Notes: generated by a model from the letters alone, not told the origin. 64,000 bases of DNA from Aerococcus sp. 1KP-2016 (GCF_002252085.1 NZ_NEEY01000003.1:1-64000); one strand, 5' to 3'; positions 36,875-50,055 are shown, counted from the stretch's first letter. Made by a program: numbers and translations.

Positions 36875-36963
36875 TACAATGCTTGTGCTTTCCAATTCTT
36901 TTAAAAGGAAATAACAAAACCAAAACAGTAGATGTAAAATGAGCAAGGCAACTTGCTTTTTTT
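36875..36963 (+). ncRNA. Possible short transcript: promoter plus terminator upstream of lysS
   Basis: TACAAT at 36875-36880 (extended TGG, with TTTTCA 17 bases upstream) is followed within 80 bases by a short hairpin AGCAAG/CTTGCT (36942-36947, 36952-36957) and seven T. The pair would define an RNA of about 70 nt or an attenuator. A separate weak promoter (TTGATA 36966-36971, 17 bases, TATTTA) lies just after it. Confidence 0.35.
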
Positions 36964-37035
36964 ACTTGATATTGTCAACATTAGAAAGTATTTAACGGAT
37001 TAAATGAACCGTAAATAATGATAGGAGTGTATACA

Positions 37036-38558
<1,523 letters not shown>

Positions 38559-38610
38559 TTTTGTCCATTGTTGCTTGCTTGATTGAAGCAGTTTCAATGT
38601 GTATTGAAAA

Positions 38611-38649
38611 TTCCTCGGCTGAGTATAGTGCACTCAGCCGAATTTATTT
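38611..38649 (+). terminator. lysS terminator
   Basis: CGGCTGAGT (38616-38624) pairs perfectly with ACTCAGCCG (38632-38640), with T-rich flanks. Confidence 0.75.
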
Positions 38650-38669
38650 AAAATAATACAGATTAAAAG

Positions 38670-38698
38670 TTGACGATTGCAAGTGGATGTGCTAAATT
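38670..38698 (+). promoter_or_regulatory. str operon promoter
   Basis: TTGACG (38670-38675), 17 bases, TAAATT (38693-38698) with extended TG. It gives a leader of about 200 bases before rpsL. Confidence 0.65.
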
Positions 38699-38704
38699 TA
38701 TTAA

Positions 38705-38890
38705 GGTGCTTTTTGTATGCAGATTCCTGTATTTGTATCCAAATCGAACAGTCGTGCTGACTGGTACATTAGCACACAAACATTGAATAAAGACGAATCG
38801 TAGCGTTAAAGCGATTTTTATTTTTTCAAAAAAAATATGACACGCTTGGATGTGTGAGCATAAAAAACACAAAAAATTCACCCATTATGG
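38705..38890 (+). promoter_or_regulatory. rpsL leader with hairpins
   Basis: The leader holds small inverted repeats: GTGCT with AGCAC near 38753-38774, and AATCG with CGATT (about 38798-38817) followed by TTTATTTTTT, which could act as a weak attenuator. S7 controls this operon in E. coli, but I cannot identify an S7 site here. No gene is seen in 38559-38908. Confidence 0.3.
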
Positions 38891-38908
38891 GAAGGAGGAG
38901 CTATAGTT

Positions 38909-39319
38909 ATGCCAACTATTAACCAATTAGTACGCAAACCACGCCAAAGCTCAACCAAAAAATCTGGTTCTCCAGCATTAGGCCGTGGCTACAACTCAAT
39001 GAAACGTCAATCTACAAATACAAACTCTCCTCAAAAACGTGGAGTTTGTACTCGTGTAGGTACTATGACACCAAGGAAACCTAACTCAGCGTTACGTAAA
39101 TACGCTCGTGTTCGTTTATCAAACATGATCGAAGTAACAGCTTATATCCCAGGTATCGGTCACAACTTACAAGAACATAGTGTTGTTCTTATCCGTGGTG
39201 GTCGTGTTAAGGACTTAGCTGGAGTTCGTTACCACATCGTTCGTGGTGCGTTAGATACAGCTGGTGTTAATGACCGTAAACAAGGCCGTTCTAAATACGG
39301 TACTAAAAAACCTAAATAA
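38909..39319 (+). CDS. rpsL: 30S ribosomal protein S12
   Basis: Decoding-centre protein, 136 residues, first gene of the str operon. The conserved loops [11 protein letters not shown] and [12 protein letters not shown] keep the usual lysines and proline, so no common streptomycin-resistance substitution is visible. GGAAGGAGG precedes ATG 38909. Confidence 0.98.
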   Translation: MPTINQLVRKPRQSSTKKSGSPALGRGYNSMKRQSTNTNSPQKRGVCTRVGTMTPRKPNSALRKYARVRLSNMIEVTAYIPGIGHNLQEHSVVLIRGGRVKDLAGVRYHIVRGALDTAGVNDRKQGRSKYGTKKPK

Positions 39320-39345
39320 TTTAAAATTCGAAAGGAGGAACTCTA

Positions 39346-39816
39346 ATGCCTCGTAAAGGACATATTGCAAAACGTGACGTATTACCAGATCCAATTTATA
39401 ACTCAAAATTAGTTACTCGTTTAATCAACCGTATCATGGTAGATGGTAAACGTGGTAAAGCAGCTACTATTTTATATACTGCATTCGACAACATTAAAGC
39501 TGAAACAGGTAACGATCCAATGGAAGTTTTCGAACAAGCTATGGAAAACATCGCACCAGTTTTAGAAGTTAAAGCTCGTCGTATCGGTGGTTCTAACTAC
39601 CAAGTGCCAATCGAAGTTCGTCCAGAACGTCGTCAAACACTAGCATTACGTTGGTTAGTATCATACGCTCGCCTACGTGGTGAAAACACAATGGAACAAC
39701 GCTTAGCACATGAAATCATGGATGCTGCTAACAATACAGGTGCTTCAGTTCGTAAACGTGAAGAATCACACCGTATGGCAGAAGCCAACAAAGCATTCGC
39801 GCATTTCCGTTGGTAA
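39346..39816 (+). CDS. rpsG: 30S ribosomal protein S7
   Basis: Primary 16S rRNA-binding protein of the 30S head, 156 residues, beginning [20 protein letters not shown]. Normal length. AAAGGAGG precedes ATG 39346. It follows rpsL by 26 bases in the str operon and is co-transcribed with fusA. Confidence 0.98.
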   Translation: MPRKGHIAKRDVLPDPIYNSKLVTRLINRIMVDGKRGKAATILYTAFDNIKAETGNDPMEVFEQAMENIAPVLEVKARRIGGSNYQVPIEVRPERRQTLALRWLVSYARLRGENTMEQRLAHEIMDAANNTGASVRKREESHRMAEANKAFAHFRW

Positions 39817-39927
39817 GAGTTTTCTAATTGTCGATAAAAAATATTGTCGACTTTTCTCTAAAACCGTTATAATAAATGGTGTACACCAATTGTTATACGC
39901 ATCAAAGAAAAAAGGAGTAAAGATAAG

Positions 39928-42020
39928 ATGGCTAAAAGAGAATTCCCTCTTGAAAAGACTCGTAATATTGGTATCATGGCCCACATCGATGCCGGTAAAA
40001 CGACTACAACTGAACGTGTCTTGTACTATACAGGAAAAATCCACAAAATCGGTGAAACACATGATGGTGGTTCACAAATGGACTGGATGGAGCAAGAACA
40101 AGAACGTGGTATCACCATTACATCTGCTGCAACAACAGCACAATGGAAAGGTCACCGTGTAAATATTATTGATACACCGGGTCACGTGGACTTCACTGTT
40201 GAAGTTGAACGTTCATTGCGTGTACTTGATGGTTCAGTTGCTTTACTAGATGCCCAATCAGGGGTTGAACCTCAAACTGAAACAGTTTGGCGTCAAGCTG
40301 ATACATACAAAGTACCTCGTATCGTATTCGTAAACAAAATGGATAAAATGGGTGCAGACTTCTTATACTCTGTAGACACTATCCGCGACCGTTTACAAGC
40401 AAACGCTCAACCTATCCAATTACCAATTGGTGCTGAAGACTCATTTGAAGGTATCATCGACTTAGTTGAAATGAACGCCGAAGTTTATACATCTGAAGAT
40501 GGTACTGAATATGAAGAACGCGAAATTCCTGAAGAATACCGCGAAGAAGCTGAAAAATGGCATACAAACTTAATCGAAGCAATTGCTGACGTTAACGAAG
40601 ACATCATGGAAAAATATCTTGAAGGTGAAGAAATCACTAAAGATGAATTGAAAGACGCTATTCGTCGTGCAACAATCGACGTAGACTTCTTCCCAGTTCT
40701 TTGTGGTTCTGCATTCAAGAACAAAGGTGTTCAATTAATGCTTGATGCTGTTATCGATTACTTGCCAGCACCAACAGATGTACCTGCTATCCAAGGTCAC
40801 AAAGCTGACGATCCAGATACAGTTATTGAAGTTGAAGCAACTGATGATGCACCATTCGCAGCATTAGCGTTTAAAGTTATGACTGACCCATTCGTAGGTC
40901 GTTTAACTTTCTTCCGTGTGTATGCAGGTACATTACAATCAGGTTCATACATCCAAAATGCTACTAAAGGTAAACGTGAACGTGTTGGTCGTCTATTGAT
41001 GATGCATGCAACTCTCGTTCTGAAGTAGATGAAGTATTCTCTGGTGATATCGCTGCTGCTGTAGGTCTTAAAGACACTACTACAGGTGATACTTTATCAG
41101 ACATTGATCACCAAGTTATCTTGGAATCAATGGAATTCCCTGAACCAGTTATCGAAGTTGCAATCGAACCAGATACTAAAGCTGACCAAGACAAAATGTC
41201 TATCGCTTTAGGTAAACTAGCTGAAGAAGATCCAACTTTCCGTGCGTCAACTGACCACGAAACTGGTCAAACAATCATCGCTGGTATGGGTGAGCTTCAC
41301 CTTGACATCATCGTTGACCGTTTGAAACGTGAATTCAATGTTTCTGCAACAGTAGGTGCGCCTCAAGTATCTTACCGTGAAACATTTACAAAACAAACTT
41401 CTGTTCAAGGTAAATTCGTTCGTCAATCAGGTGGTAAAGGTCAATACGGTGACGTATGGATCGAATTCACACCTAACGAAGAAGGTGCTGGATTTGAGTT
41501 TGAAAATGCAATCGTCGGTGGTGTGGTTCCTCGTGAATACGTACCTGCCGTTGAAGCTGGTTTGAAAGATGCAATGGAAAACGGTGTATTAGCTGGCTTC
41601 CCATTAATCGATGTTAAGGCTAAACTATATGATGGTTCTTACCACGATGTCGATTCATCTGAAACAGCCTTCAAAGTTGCTGCTTCATTAGCATTACGTA
41701 ATGCTATTAAGACTGCTGGTCCTGCTATCCTTGAACCAATGATGAAAGTTGATATCCAAGTACCAGAAGAGTACTTAGGTGATGTTATGGGTCACGTATC
41801 AGCTCGTCGTGGACGTATTGAAGGTCAAACACCACGTGGTAATGCGTTAATGATCAACTCAATGGTTCCATTATCTGAAATGTTTGGTTATGCGACTACA
41901 TTGCGTTCTGCAACACAAGGTCGTGGTACTTTCACAATGACATTTGATCATTATGAAGCTGTACCAAAATCTATTCAAGAAGATATCATCAAAAAATTTG
42001 GTAAAGGTTCAGAAGATTAA
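39928..42020 (+). CDS. fusA: Elongation factor G, frame broken once
   Basis: Translocation GTPase; essential. GTPase motifs are [17 protein letters not shown] and NKMDKMGA. The first frame ends early at about 41028 after L-L-M-M-H-A. The remainder, from [13 protein letters not shown] to the C-terminal domains IV and V, continues in the next frame. Restoring one A at about 41010-41012 (GCA-AAC-TCT) gives a normal 697-residue EF-G. As the gene cannot be lost, a homopolymer sequencing error is the best explanation. AAAAAGGAG precedes ATG 39928. Confidence 0.95.
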
Positions 42021-42050
42021 TTTTTAAATTAATTTATGAATCCGTCAATG

Positions 42051-42111
42051 CTAGAGGAAATCAAGTATCTGCTAGGTATTCCTAATGCGTATGCTTGATT
42101 TCTGAATCTAG
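42051..42111 (+). promoter_or_regulatory. Long hairpin between fusA and tuf
   Basis: CTAGA (42051-42055) pairs with TCTAG (42107-42111), and GAAATCAAG (42057-42065) with CTTGATTTC (42094-42102), with a smaller inner CTAGG/CCTAA stem. There is no T-run, so it is not a standard terminator; it may be a processing or stability element. Confidence 0.5.
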
Positions 42112-42130
42112 TTTGACTATAATTAACTTA

Positions 42131-42159
42131 TTGAAAATCTATAAACTTAGGTTTAATAT
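42131..42159 (+). promoter_or_regulatory. tuf promoter
   Basis: TTGAAA (42131-42136), 17 bases, TAATAT (42154-42159), just before the AGGAGG of tuf. It allows tuf expression apart from the str operon. Confidence 0.6.
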
Positions 42160-42185
42160 TTTCTATTCTTAGGAGGAATAATAAA

Positions 42186-43373
42186 ATGGCAAAAGAAACA
42201 TACGAACGTACAAAACCCCATGTTAACGTGGGTACATTAGGTCACGTTGACCACGGTAAAACTACTTTATCTGCAGCTATCGCTACTGTTTTAGCTAAAA
42301 ACGGTTTCGGTGAAGCTAAAGACTACGCTTCAATCGATAACGCTCCAGAAGAACAAGAACGTGGTATCACAATCAACACTTCTCATATCGAATATGAAAC
42401 AGCTAACCGTCACTACGCGCATATCGACGCTCCAGGACATGCTGACTACGTTAAAAACATGATCACTGGTGCTGCTCAAATGGATGGTGCTATCTTAGTA
42501 GTATCTGCAGCTGATGGTCCAATGCCACAAACTCGTGAACACATCCTTTTAGCAGGTCAAATCGGTGTTCCTTACTTCGTAGTATTCTTAAACAAAGTTG
42601 ACCAAGTTGACGATGAAGAATTACTAGAATTAGTTGAAATGGAAGTTCGTGACCTATTATCTGAATATGGTTACCCAGGAGACGACCTACCTGTAATCGC
42701 TGGTTCAGCTTTATTAGCATTGAACGGTGACGCAGATCAAGAAGCTAAAATCTTAGAATTGATGGAAGCTGTAGATTCTTACATCCAAGAACCAGAACGT
42801 CAAAACGACAAACCATTCATGATGCCAATTGAAGACGTGTTCTCAATTACTGGTCGTGGTACTGTTGCTACTGGTCGTGTAGAACGTGGTGAAGTACGTA
42901 CTGGTGACGAAGTTGATATCGTTGGTGTTAAAGACGAAATCGGTAAATCAGTTGTAACTGGTGTTGAAATGTTCCGTAAAACATTAGACTACGCTCAATC
43001 AGGTGACAACATTGGTGCCTTATTACGTGGTGTTCAACGTGAAGATATCGAACGTGGTCAAGTATTAGCTAAACCAGGTTCAATCACTCCACATACTAAA
43101 TTTAAAGCACAAGTGTACGTATTGTCTAAAGAAGAAGGTGGACGTCATACTCCATTCTTAACTAACTACCGTCCACAATTCTACTTCCGTACAACTGACA
43201 TCACTGGTGTTATCTCTTTACCAGAAGATGTACCAATGGTTATGCCTGGTGACAACGTTGACATGGACGTTGAATTAATTCACCCAGTTGCGATCGAAAA
43301 CGGTACTAAATTCTCTATCCGTGAAGGTGGCCGTACTGTAGGTGCTGGTACTATCACTGAAATCGAAGCTTAA
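42186..43373 (+). CDS. tuf: Elongation factor Tu
   Basis: Delivers aminoacyl-tRNA to the ribosome. The 395-residue protein has GTPase motifs [17 protein letters not shown] and NKVDQVDD, the switch I region EEQERGITI and the three standard domains. TTAGGAGG precedes ATG 42186. It ends the str operon and is followed by two terminators. Confidence 0.98.
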   Translation: MAKETYERTKPHVNVGTLGHVDHGKTTLSAAIATVLAKNGFGEAKDYASIDNAPEEQERGITINTSHIEYETANRHYAHIDAPGHADYVKNMITGAAQMDGAILVVSAADGPMPQTREHILLAGQIGVPYFVVFLNKVDQVDDEELLELVEMEVRDLLSEYGYPGDDLPVIAGSALLALNGDADQEAKILELMEAVDSYIQEPERQNDKPFMMPIEDVFSITGRGTVATGRVERGEVRTGDEVDIVGVKDEIGKSVVTGVEMFRKTLDYAQSGDNIGALLRGVQREDIERGQVLAKPGSITPHTKFKAQVYVLSKEEGGRHTPFLTNYRPQFYFRTTDITGVISLPEDVPMVMPGDNVDMDVELIHPVAIENGTKFSIREGGRTVGAGTITEIEA

Positions 43374-43414
43374 TTTTAACAATTAAACTTTAAAAACTAA
43401 ATTTGCAAATTGGA

Positions 43415-43449
43415 AGAAGATCGAGTGACGACTCGGTCTTCTTTTTTTT
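43415..43449 (+). terminator. tuf terminator
   Basis: AGAAGATCGAGT (43415-43426), GACG loop, ACTCGGTCTTCT (43431-43442), then T-run. Confidence 0.85.
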
Positions 43450-43452
43450 GTG

Positions 43453-43482
43453 CTTCTATAATAAATGGTTCTATAATAAATA
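43453..43482. repeat. Direct repeat TTCTATAATAAAT
   Basis: TTCTATAATAAAT occurs twice, 15 bases apart, right after the tuf terminator. Each copy holds a TATAAT, but neither has a good -35. Confidence 0.5.
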
Positions 43483-43526
43483 GTGTTGGTGAGATTTCAT
43501 GTTGAATCTCATTGACACTATTTTTG
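43479..43526. terminator. Second hairpin/terminator after tuf
   Basis: AATAGTGT (43479-43486) and TGAGATT (43490-43496) pair with AATCTCA (43505-43511) and ACACTATT (43515-43522), then T-run. Confidence 0.6.
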
Positions 43527-43689
43527 TGTACCCCAAAAGGCCATGCTATCTTTCATGCATGCAAAACAGTTACCTAACGAAATATCATGAATGATGTAAA
43601 CAAATAGCAAAAAATTTTACCATAATATCTTTTTTTGAACTAAGGGAGTATACTTATGGCAGCGAAATTTAAATGAAATTTGGTGTTTT

Positions 43690-44564
43690 ATGCATAAAAA
43701 ATATTCGTTTATTTACTTTGTATTGGAGGTTTTATCCTTTTGGCTTTTATTTTATTTAACCAAATGATAAATTCACGGCGTTCTACAACAGCCGTTTATT
43801 CATGGGATACGGTTCAGGTGGAAAACCCAGATGATACTGTGAGTACCTTAATTTCATTAGACATCGATGACATTTACCAATACGCTTCAGAAGCATACTT
43901 GAATGATCCCGTATATTTAGATAATATCATTGCTTTCATTCAAAAAACGGAACAGGCTAATAAAGGGGTATATTTGTTAAATGGCGAACCGGAATGGGCG
44001 ATGGATCCTGACGCAAGGGAGCTTATTCAATATATCAACACTGTGGATGAATTGAACCAATCGTTACCTAAGGATCAGCAGATTAAAGGAATTGTTATTG
44101 ATATTGAACCACAAAGCCTGCCAGAATTTGAGTCTAATCCAGACTTACTGATGAGGCATTTTACAGAAGGATTGACTGCAGCGTATCAAGTTGCTAATCA
44201 AAAAGGATTAGAGGTCATCGTATGTCTACCGTATTTTTTTGATACGGAAGGATTTAGCGATGAATTAGCGACCATTGTTCAAAGAGCCTCCGATCAAGTG
44301 GCCATCATGAACTATTATAGAGGCAAGGAAATCGACCATATAAGCAATGAAGCTAGTTTAAGTAAGCAATATCATAAACCCATTCAAACGATTTATGAGT
44401 TACAAGCACCAGGTCAATTTGATTTGGCGGAAATAAATACTTATCATCATTTATCTTTGGATGCTGTGGTAGAGAATTTTAATCAATTAAAGACGCACTT
44501 TAGCGACCAACAAGTTAATTTGGGTTTACATGAATACAAGAGTTTGGTGAAGCTGCTAGAGTAA
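43690..44564 (+). CDS. Membrane-anchored extracytoplasmic protein, possibly TIM-barrel hydrolase-like
   Basis: I do not recognise the family. The intact frame from TTG 43740 encodes 274 residues. The same frame is open upstream to about 43698 and adds a hydrophobic stretch (I-F-V-Y-L-L-C-I-G-G-F-I-L-L-A-F), so the real N-terminus is probably a membrane anchor. ATG 43690 joins this frame if one A is restored in the A-run at 43695-43700. The body contains GIVIDIEPQSLPEF, LEVIVCLPYFFD and VAIMNYYRG, spaced like strands of a TIM barrel with acidic residues at strand ends. A glycosidase role is only a guess. A damaged gene follows. Confidence 0.6.
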
Positions 44565-44578
44565 AATGGGGAGAGGAC

Positions 44579-45276
44579 ATGAAGTATAATTTTATATATT
44601 TGTATTTAATTTTTATTGTTGTATTAAGTGTAGCGATGATGCTCATTGTGTTGTGCCATAGAATATATGTCCATTTTACAAAAGCAAGATTCGAAAAGAG
44701 AAAAGACCAATGGCGTGATTATTATGCTAGTGACAATTTTGCAGGCAATCAGGTCGCTATTTATGAAAAGTTAAAACAGGTAAAACAATTAGTAGCTTTT
44801 GAAGCTGTTATCCAAGAACTGAAAAACATGGATAGTCAAGCAGACAAAGTTAGATTGAATGATTTTACATCTAGCATTTATCAAGTATGGGTGCCTTTAT
44901 GCAAATCCTACTTAAAGCGGCCACTTATCTCAGGCTTATTTTGCCTATATCTCTTGTTTATTGCCTTTTCATCAAGTAAACCACGATACCAAATCACTTG
45001 AAGCAATTTTATTAAAAATAGTTGCGCAAGACTCAGCCTATTGTCAAAATTATGCCTTCAATACTTTAAACAAAATTGGTAACGCTGATATCGTTATTCA
45101 AGGACGTGGGCAGATATTTTATCCAAGACTATCAATTTTTCCGCGGGGATACCTTAAAAGCTTTTGGTATTACAATTCTAGATTCGATCTTCTATAGACC
45201 CTATCTACTATTTGTTCGTTTATATGCTGCGATTACTTATAGTAGCCATTTGCATAGTTGGCATAAGATAGAATGA
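44579..45276 (+). pseudogene. Disrupted membrane/helical-repeat protein
   Basis: Begins at ATG 44579 (GGGGAGAGG upstream) with a transmembrane helix (about 5-27) and a charged helical region. The frame ends at 45001, while similar-looking coding sequence continues in a second frame at about 44920-45105 (LEAILLKIVAQDSAYCQNYAFNTLNKIGNADIVIQ, HEAT-repeat-like), and in a third to a stop at 45274-45276. At least two shifts, and probably an internal deletion, are needed. Two shifts in 200 bases exceed the error rate seen elsewhere, so real decay is likely. The original function is unknown; possibly a surface-polysaccharide helper. Confidence 0.55.
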
Positions 45277-45518
45277 GAGGCATTCGATAAGATAAGTTAA
45301 ATAAGGTAGGGCATTTGTAAAGAGACAAGTAGCTTTAAGGAATAAGGATTTGTGCCTGCTTGTTATCTTTTCATTTTTATACAATATTTGCACATTCTAA
45401 CATAAGTTAATATAGTAATGAAATTTCAGAAGACCGGATTCAAGGGACTCTTATTAGAATTCTATGAGTGGATTGTATATAGAATTGTGAAAAATGATAA
45501 ATTTTTTACATGATTTTG

Positions 45519-45547
45519 TTGACTTTGCATAGTCAATAGCGTAATCT
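45519..45547 (+). promoter_or_regulatory. carAB promoter
   Basis: TTGACT (45519-45524), 17 bases, TAATCT (45542-45547). Transcription would start just before the PyrR site. The stretch 45277-45518 shows no gene. Confidence 0.7.
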
Positions 45548-45561
45548 TAGAAAAAATAAAG

Positions 45562-45692
45562 CAACCTTTAAATCAAGTCCTGTGAGGCTTTCAAGGGGTC
45601 AAGTGAAACCATGCGAATGGTTTGTTTACTATATCTTCAATTTACTTGTAGTGTCGTAAAGCGCTTAGCCCTCGGGCTAAGTGCTTTTTTTA
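45562..45692 (+). promoter_or_regulatory. PyrR-responsive attenuator of carAB
   Basis: The leader contains CAAGTCCTGTGAGGCTTTC (45574-45592), which matches the conserved PyrR-binding loop. It is framed by ACCTT (45564-45568) and AAGGGGT (45593-45599). A terminator follows, AAGCGCTTAGCC with GGCTAAGTGCTT (45659-45685) and a T-run. When UMP is plentiful, PyrR bound to the first hairpin favours the terminator and switches carAB off. This is the Bacillus pyr mechanism. Confidence 0.88.
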
Positions 45693-45740
45693 TAGTATAA
45701 ATGGTCATAATCGGTGTGTTCGTTGAAGGTGAGTGAAAAA

Positions 45741-46829
45741 ATGGAAAAAATATTGTTGTTAGAAACTGGTGAAACATTTTATGGTGAAGCTTTTGGTGCT
45801 ACGAAAGAGGTCATTGGCGAAGTAGTCTTTTCGACAGGAATGACAGGTTATCAAGAATCATTAACTGACCAGAGTTATAACGGTCAAATGTTAACATTTA
45901 CCTTTCCATTAATTGGAAACTATGGTGTAAATGCTGATGATTTTGAATCTGTAGACCCTACAGTGAAGGCTATCATTTGTCGTGAAGTTGCACGTTTCCC
46001 ATCTAACTGGCGATCAAAAATGAGCTTGGATGAGTTCTTAGTGGAATATGATATACCAGGCATTAAACATATTGATACGCGTCAATTAACCAAAACAATC
46101 CGTAGTCACGGAACGATGAAAGCTAGTTTACTAAATGAGGGGACTGACATTGAAGCTGCGCTTGCGACACTTCGCGCGACAGACTTGCCTACAAATCAAG
46201 TAGCGCAAGTATCAACAAAAACGCGCTATGTGAATCCAAATGTTGGTAAGAATGTGGTCGTAGTAGACTTTGGTTTGAAACATTCAATTTTACGCGAATT
46301 AAACAAACGTGAATGTAATGTAACGGTGGTACCATATGATACAACTGCCCAAGAAATTTTACGTTTAGCTCCTGATGGCGTCATGTTAACCAATGGTCCT
46401 GGGGATCCAACGAGTATTCCAGAAGCTTTAGACATGATTAATGAAATTCAAGGCAAAATTCCTTTGTTTGGTATCTGTCTAGGTCACCAATTATTGTGTT
46501 TAGCGAATGGTGGCGAAACCTTCAAAATGAAATTCGGCCATCGTGGCTTTAACCACCCTGTACGTGAAATTGCTACTGGTCGTATTGATTTTACTTCTCA
46601 AAATCACGGTTATGCGGTAGATGCTAATTCACTAGTGCATACAGATTTAGAAATTACTCATATCGAAATCAACGATGAAACGGTAGAAGGTGTGCGCCAC
46701 AAAACCTTACCTGCTTTCAGTGTGCAATATCATCCTGATGCAGCACCAGGACCACATGATGCAGACCACTTATTTGATCGATTTATTGAATTAATGGATA
46801 ACAACAAGAACTTGGAGGGGACTATTTAA
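45741..46829 (+). CDS. carA: Carbamoyl-phosphate synthase small subunit
   Basis: Glutamine amidotransferase subunit that supplies ammonia to CarB. From ATG 45741 it has 362 residues. The catalytic cysteine is in [10 protein letters not shown] and the histidine in [20 protein letters not shown] precedes the start; the frame opens at 45714 but the extra residues are not conserved. The stop overlaps the carB start (TAATG), so the two are translationally coupled. Upstream PyrR attenuation points to pyrimidine synthesis. Confidence 0.96.
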   Translation: MEKILLLETGETFYGEAFGATKEVIGEVVFSTGMTGYQESLTDQSYNGQMLTFTFPLIGNYGVNADDFESVDPTVKAIICREVARFPSNWRSKMSLDEFLVEYDIPGIKHIDTRQLTKTIRSHGTMKASLLNEGTDIEAALATLRATDLPTNQVAQVSTKTRYVNPNVGKNVVVVDFGLKHSILRELNKRECNVTVVPYDTTAQEILRLAPDGVMLTNGPGDPTSIPEALDMINEIQGKIPLFGICLGHQLLCLANGGETFKMKFGHRGFNHPVREIATGRIDFTSQNHGYAVDANSLVHTDLEITHIEINDETVEGVRHKTLPAFSVQYHPDAAPGPHDADHLFDRFIELMDNNKNLEGTI

Positions 46830-49800
46830 TGCCAAAACGTACTGATATTCACAAGATTATGGTTATCGGATCTGGACCAATTATCATCGGACAGGCAGCA
46901 GAATTTGACTATGCTGGTACACAAGCATGCTTATCTTTACGTGAAGAAGGCTATGAAGTTGTATTAGTTAACTCCAATCCAGCAACTATCATGACTGACA
47001 CGGAAATTGCTGACAAAGTATATATTGAACCGATTACGCTAGAATTTGTATCACGCATCTTACGTAAAGAACGTCCAGATGCGATTCTACCTACTTTAGG
47101 TGGCCAAACAGGTTTAAACATGGCGATTGAATTAGCCAATGACGGTATTTTAGATGAATTAGGTATCCAATTATTGGGTACAAAATTATCAGCTATCGAT
47201 CAAGCTGAAGACCGTGACCTTTTCCGTAATCTAATGCGTGAATTGAATGAACCAGTTCCGGAGAGTGATATTGTACATACAGTTGACGAAGCACTAGCTT
47301 TCGCAGAACAAGCTGGTTATCCAGTAATTGTACGTCCAGCCTTTACCATGGGTGGGACAGGTGGGGGGATTTGTAATGACCCTGCTGAATTACGTGAAAT
47401 TGTTGCTAAGGGCCTTAAATTATCGCCTGTAAACCAATGTTTGATTGAAATTTCAATCGCTGGTTACAAGGAAATCGAATACGAAGTAATGCGTGATAGC
47501 GCAGATAATGCTTTGGTTGTTTGTAACATGGAAAACTTTGACCCAGTTGGTATTCATACAGGAGATTCAATTGTTTTCGCACCGACCTTGACCCTAACAG
47601 ACCACGAGAACCAAATGTTACGCGATGCATCATTAAAGATTATCCGTGCCTTAGGTATTGAAGGTGGTTGTAATGTGCAATTAGCCTTAGATCCAAACAG
47701 CTTCAATTACTACGTTATTGAAGTAAACCCACGTGTGAGCCGTTCTTCAGCGCTTGCATCTAAAGCAACTGGTTATCCAATCGCCAAAATTGCAGCCAAA
47801 ATCGCAGTAGGGTTAACACTTGATGAAATGATCAACCCTGTAACAGGTACAACCTTAGCCGAATTTGAACCAGCTTTGGACTATGTGGTTGCGAAGATTC
47901 CACGTTGGCCATTCGATAAATTCGAGAAAGGTGATCGTCAGTTAGGTACGCAAATGAAAGCTACTGGTGAAGTCATGGCTATTGGTACGAACCTTGAAGA
48001 AGCGCTGTTAAAAGCTGTCCGTTCACTAGAAATTGGTGCTGAACACATGGCAACAACTGCTAGTCGCGAAGCCGATGAAGTAACCTTAATTGATAAGATT
48101 ACACGTGCACAAGATGACCGTATCTTCTACTTAGCTGAAGCTTTGCGTCGCGGCTATACCATCGAACAATTGCATGACATGACAAAAATTAATCTCTACT
48201 TCCTAGATGTTTTAATGCACATTGTAGAATTAGAAAATACACTTGAAGCCAATAAAGAAGATGTTGCTGTCTTAAAGGAAGCAAAACGTTATGGTTTCTC
48301 TGATTTAGCCATCTCTAGACTATGGGAAAATGATTTAGCAGATGTACGTGACCTACGAGCTGCAAACGACATTCGCCCAGTCTACAAAACAGTTGACACC
48401 TGTGCGGCCGAGTTTGAATCGAACACACCGTACTACTATTCAACCTATAGTGCTGACAACGAAAGTATGCCTTCAGACAAAAAGACTGTTTTAGTATTAG
48501 GTTCAGGTCCCATCCGTATCGGTCAAGGGGTAGAATTTGACTACGCCACAGTTCACTCTGTTAAAGCAATCCAACAAGCTGGCTACGAAGCGATTATCAT
48601 GAATAACAACCCAGAAACAGTTTCAACTGATTTCTCTATTTCAGATAAACTTTACTTCGAACCACTTACTTTGGAAGATGTACTACATGTCATCGACCTT
48701 GAACAACCAGAAGGGGTTATTGTACAATTTGGTGGTCAAACAGCGATAAATTTAGCTGAGCCATTACATGCATTAGGTATTCCTATCTTAGGGACAACCG
48801 TGGAAGACTTAGATCGTGCTGAAGACCGTGACTTGTTCGAACAAGCCTTAACAGACTTAGGGATCCCTCAACCAGAAGGATTTACAGCAATGTCTGTAGA
48901 AGATGCTTTACAAATCCCAAGTAAGATTGGCTATCCAGTCTTAGTACGTCCAAGTTATGTCTTAGGTGGTCGTGGTATGGAAATCGTGGATAACGATGCC
49001 GACTTACGTAGCTATATGGAAGATGCCATGATTGCCTCTCCAGACCGTCCAATTCTGATTGACCATTACGTAGTGGGTACCGAAGTCGAAGTCGATGCAA
49101 TCTGTGACGGCGAAAATGTCTTAATCCCAGGAATTATGGAACATATCGAACGTTCTGGGGTCCACTCAGGTGACTCTATGGCCGTTTATCCTTCACAAAG
49201 TCTATCTGATGAAGTGAAGGCGACCATCGTCGACTACACTGAACGTCTATCCTTTGGCTTAAATTGCTTGGGTATGATGAATATTCAATTCATTGTTCAA
49301 GATGACCAAGTTTATGTGATTGAAGTAAATCCACGTGCCAGCCGTACAGTACCTTTCTTGAGTAAGGTAACGGGTATTCCAATGGCACAAGTAGCAACGC
49401 GTGCTATTCTAGGCGAAAGCATTATTGACCAAGGTTACCAACCAGGTCTTTACGCTGAAGGCAACATGGTTCATGTAAAAGCACCAGTATTCTCATTCAC
49501 TAAATTGAACCTAGTTGATCCGCAATTAGGACCAGAAATGAAATCAACTGGTGAAGTGATGGGATCAGATATCAACCTTCAAAAAGCACTATACAAGGCC
49601 TTTGCAGGTAGCAACATCCACGTCAATGATTTCGGTAACGTCTTGTTCACCATTACCAAGGCCGACGTAGCAGAAAGTTTGGCATTGGCACAACGTTTCC
49701 GTCAAATAGGCTTCAGTGTCATGGTAACGGGTGACATGCAAGCAGAATTTGAAGCTGCAGGTATTGATACTGTTGCGGTGACCTCGAATGAAGTAACAGA

Positions 49801-50023
49801 CGAAAAAGAAATTGAGCAAACATTAGTGAACCTGATTACCGAAGAACGTGCACAAATTATCATTAATACATGGGGGCGCGCACGACACGATCAAAACTCG
49901 GGTCAATTAATTCGTAAAGCTGCCATCGAGCGTGGTGTGCCACTATTAACATCCATCGATACAGCAGAAGCAATTCTATACGTATTGGAAGACCGCGGTT
50001 TCCAAATCAATGCGTTAGTATAA
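46829..50023 (+). CDS. carB: Carbamoyl-phosphate synthase large subunit
   Basis: Makes carbamoyl phosphate from bicarbonate, ATP and CarA-derived ammonia, the first step of pyrimidine (and arginine) synthesis. The 1064-residue protein is full length, with two homologous ATP-grasp halves ([20 protein letters not shown] and [20 protein letters not shown]) and a C-terminal MGS-like allosteric domain (about 930-1064). Bicarbonate may come from the carbonic anhydrase encoded at 3.5 kb. A bidirectional terminator follows. Confidence 0.97.
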   Translation: MPKRTDIHKIMVIGSGPIIIGQAAEFDYAGTQACLSLREEGYEVVLVNSNPATIMTDTEIADKVYIEPITLEFVSRILRKERPDAILPTLGGQTGLNMAIELANDGILDELGIQLLGTKLSAIDQAEDRDLFRNLMRELNEPVPESDIVHTVDEALAFAEQAGYPVIVRPAFTMGGTGGGICNDPAELREIVAKGLKLSPVNQCLIEISIAGYKEIEYEVMRDSADNALVVCNMENFDPVGIHTGDSIVFAPTLTLTDHENQMLRDASLKIIRALGIEGGCNVQLALDPNSFNYYVIEVNPRVSRSSALASKATGYPIAKIAAKIAVGLTLDEMINPVTGTTLAEFEPALDYVVAKIPRWPFDKFEKGDRQLGTQMKATGEVMAIGTNLEEALLKAVRSLEIGAEHMATTASREADEVTLIDKITRAQDDRIFYLAEALRRGYTIEQLHDMTKINLYFLDVLMHIVELENTLEANKEDVAVLKEAKRYGFSDLAISRLWENDLADVRDLRAANDIRPVYKTVDTCAAEFESNTPYYYSTYSADNESMPSDKKTVLVLGSGPIRIGQGVEFDYATVHSVKAIQQAGYEAIIMNNNPETVSTDFSISDKLYFEPLTLEDVLHVIDLEQPEGVIVQFGGQTAINLAEPLHALGIPILGTTVEDLDRAEDRDLFEQALTDLGIPQPEGFTAMSVEDALQIPSKIGYPVLVRPSYVLGGRGMEIVDNDADLRSYMEDAMIASPDRPILIDHYVVGTEVEVDAICDGENVLIPGIMEHIERSGVHSGDSMAVYPSQSLSDEVKATIVDYTERLSFGLNCLGMMNIQFIVQDDQVYVIEVNPRASRTVPFLSKVTGIPMAQVATRAILGESIIDQGYQPGLYAEGNMVHVKAPVFSFTKLNLVDPQLGPEMKSTGEVMGSDINLQKALYKAFAGSNIHVNDFGNVLFTITKADVAESLALAQRFRQIGFSVMVTGDMQAEFEAAGIDTVAVTSNEVTDEKEIEQTLVNLITEERAQIIINTWGRARHDQNSGQLIRKAAIERGVPLLTSIDTAEAILYVLEDRGFQINALV

Positions 50024-50055
50024 ACCGCCATCTGATTTGAAACTTTAGGCAAAAT

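Noticed and set aside
41000-41030. Programmed frameshifting in fusA or lysS
   Set aside because: No slippery heptamer with downstream structure, and these genes do not use recoding; a lost base explains the data more simply.
45658-45692. Terminator of the degraded locus
   Set aside because: It lies downstream of the carAB promoter and PyrR site, so it is the attenuator terminator.
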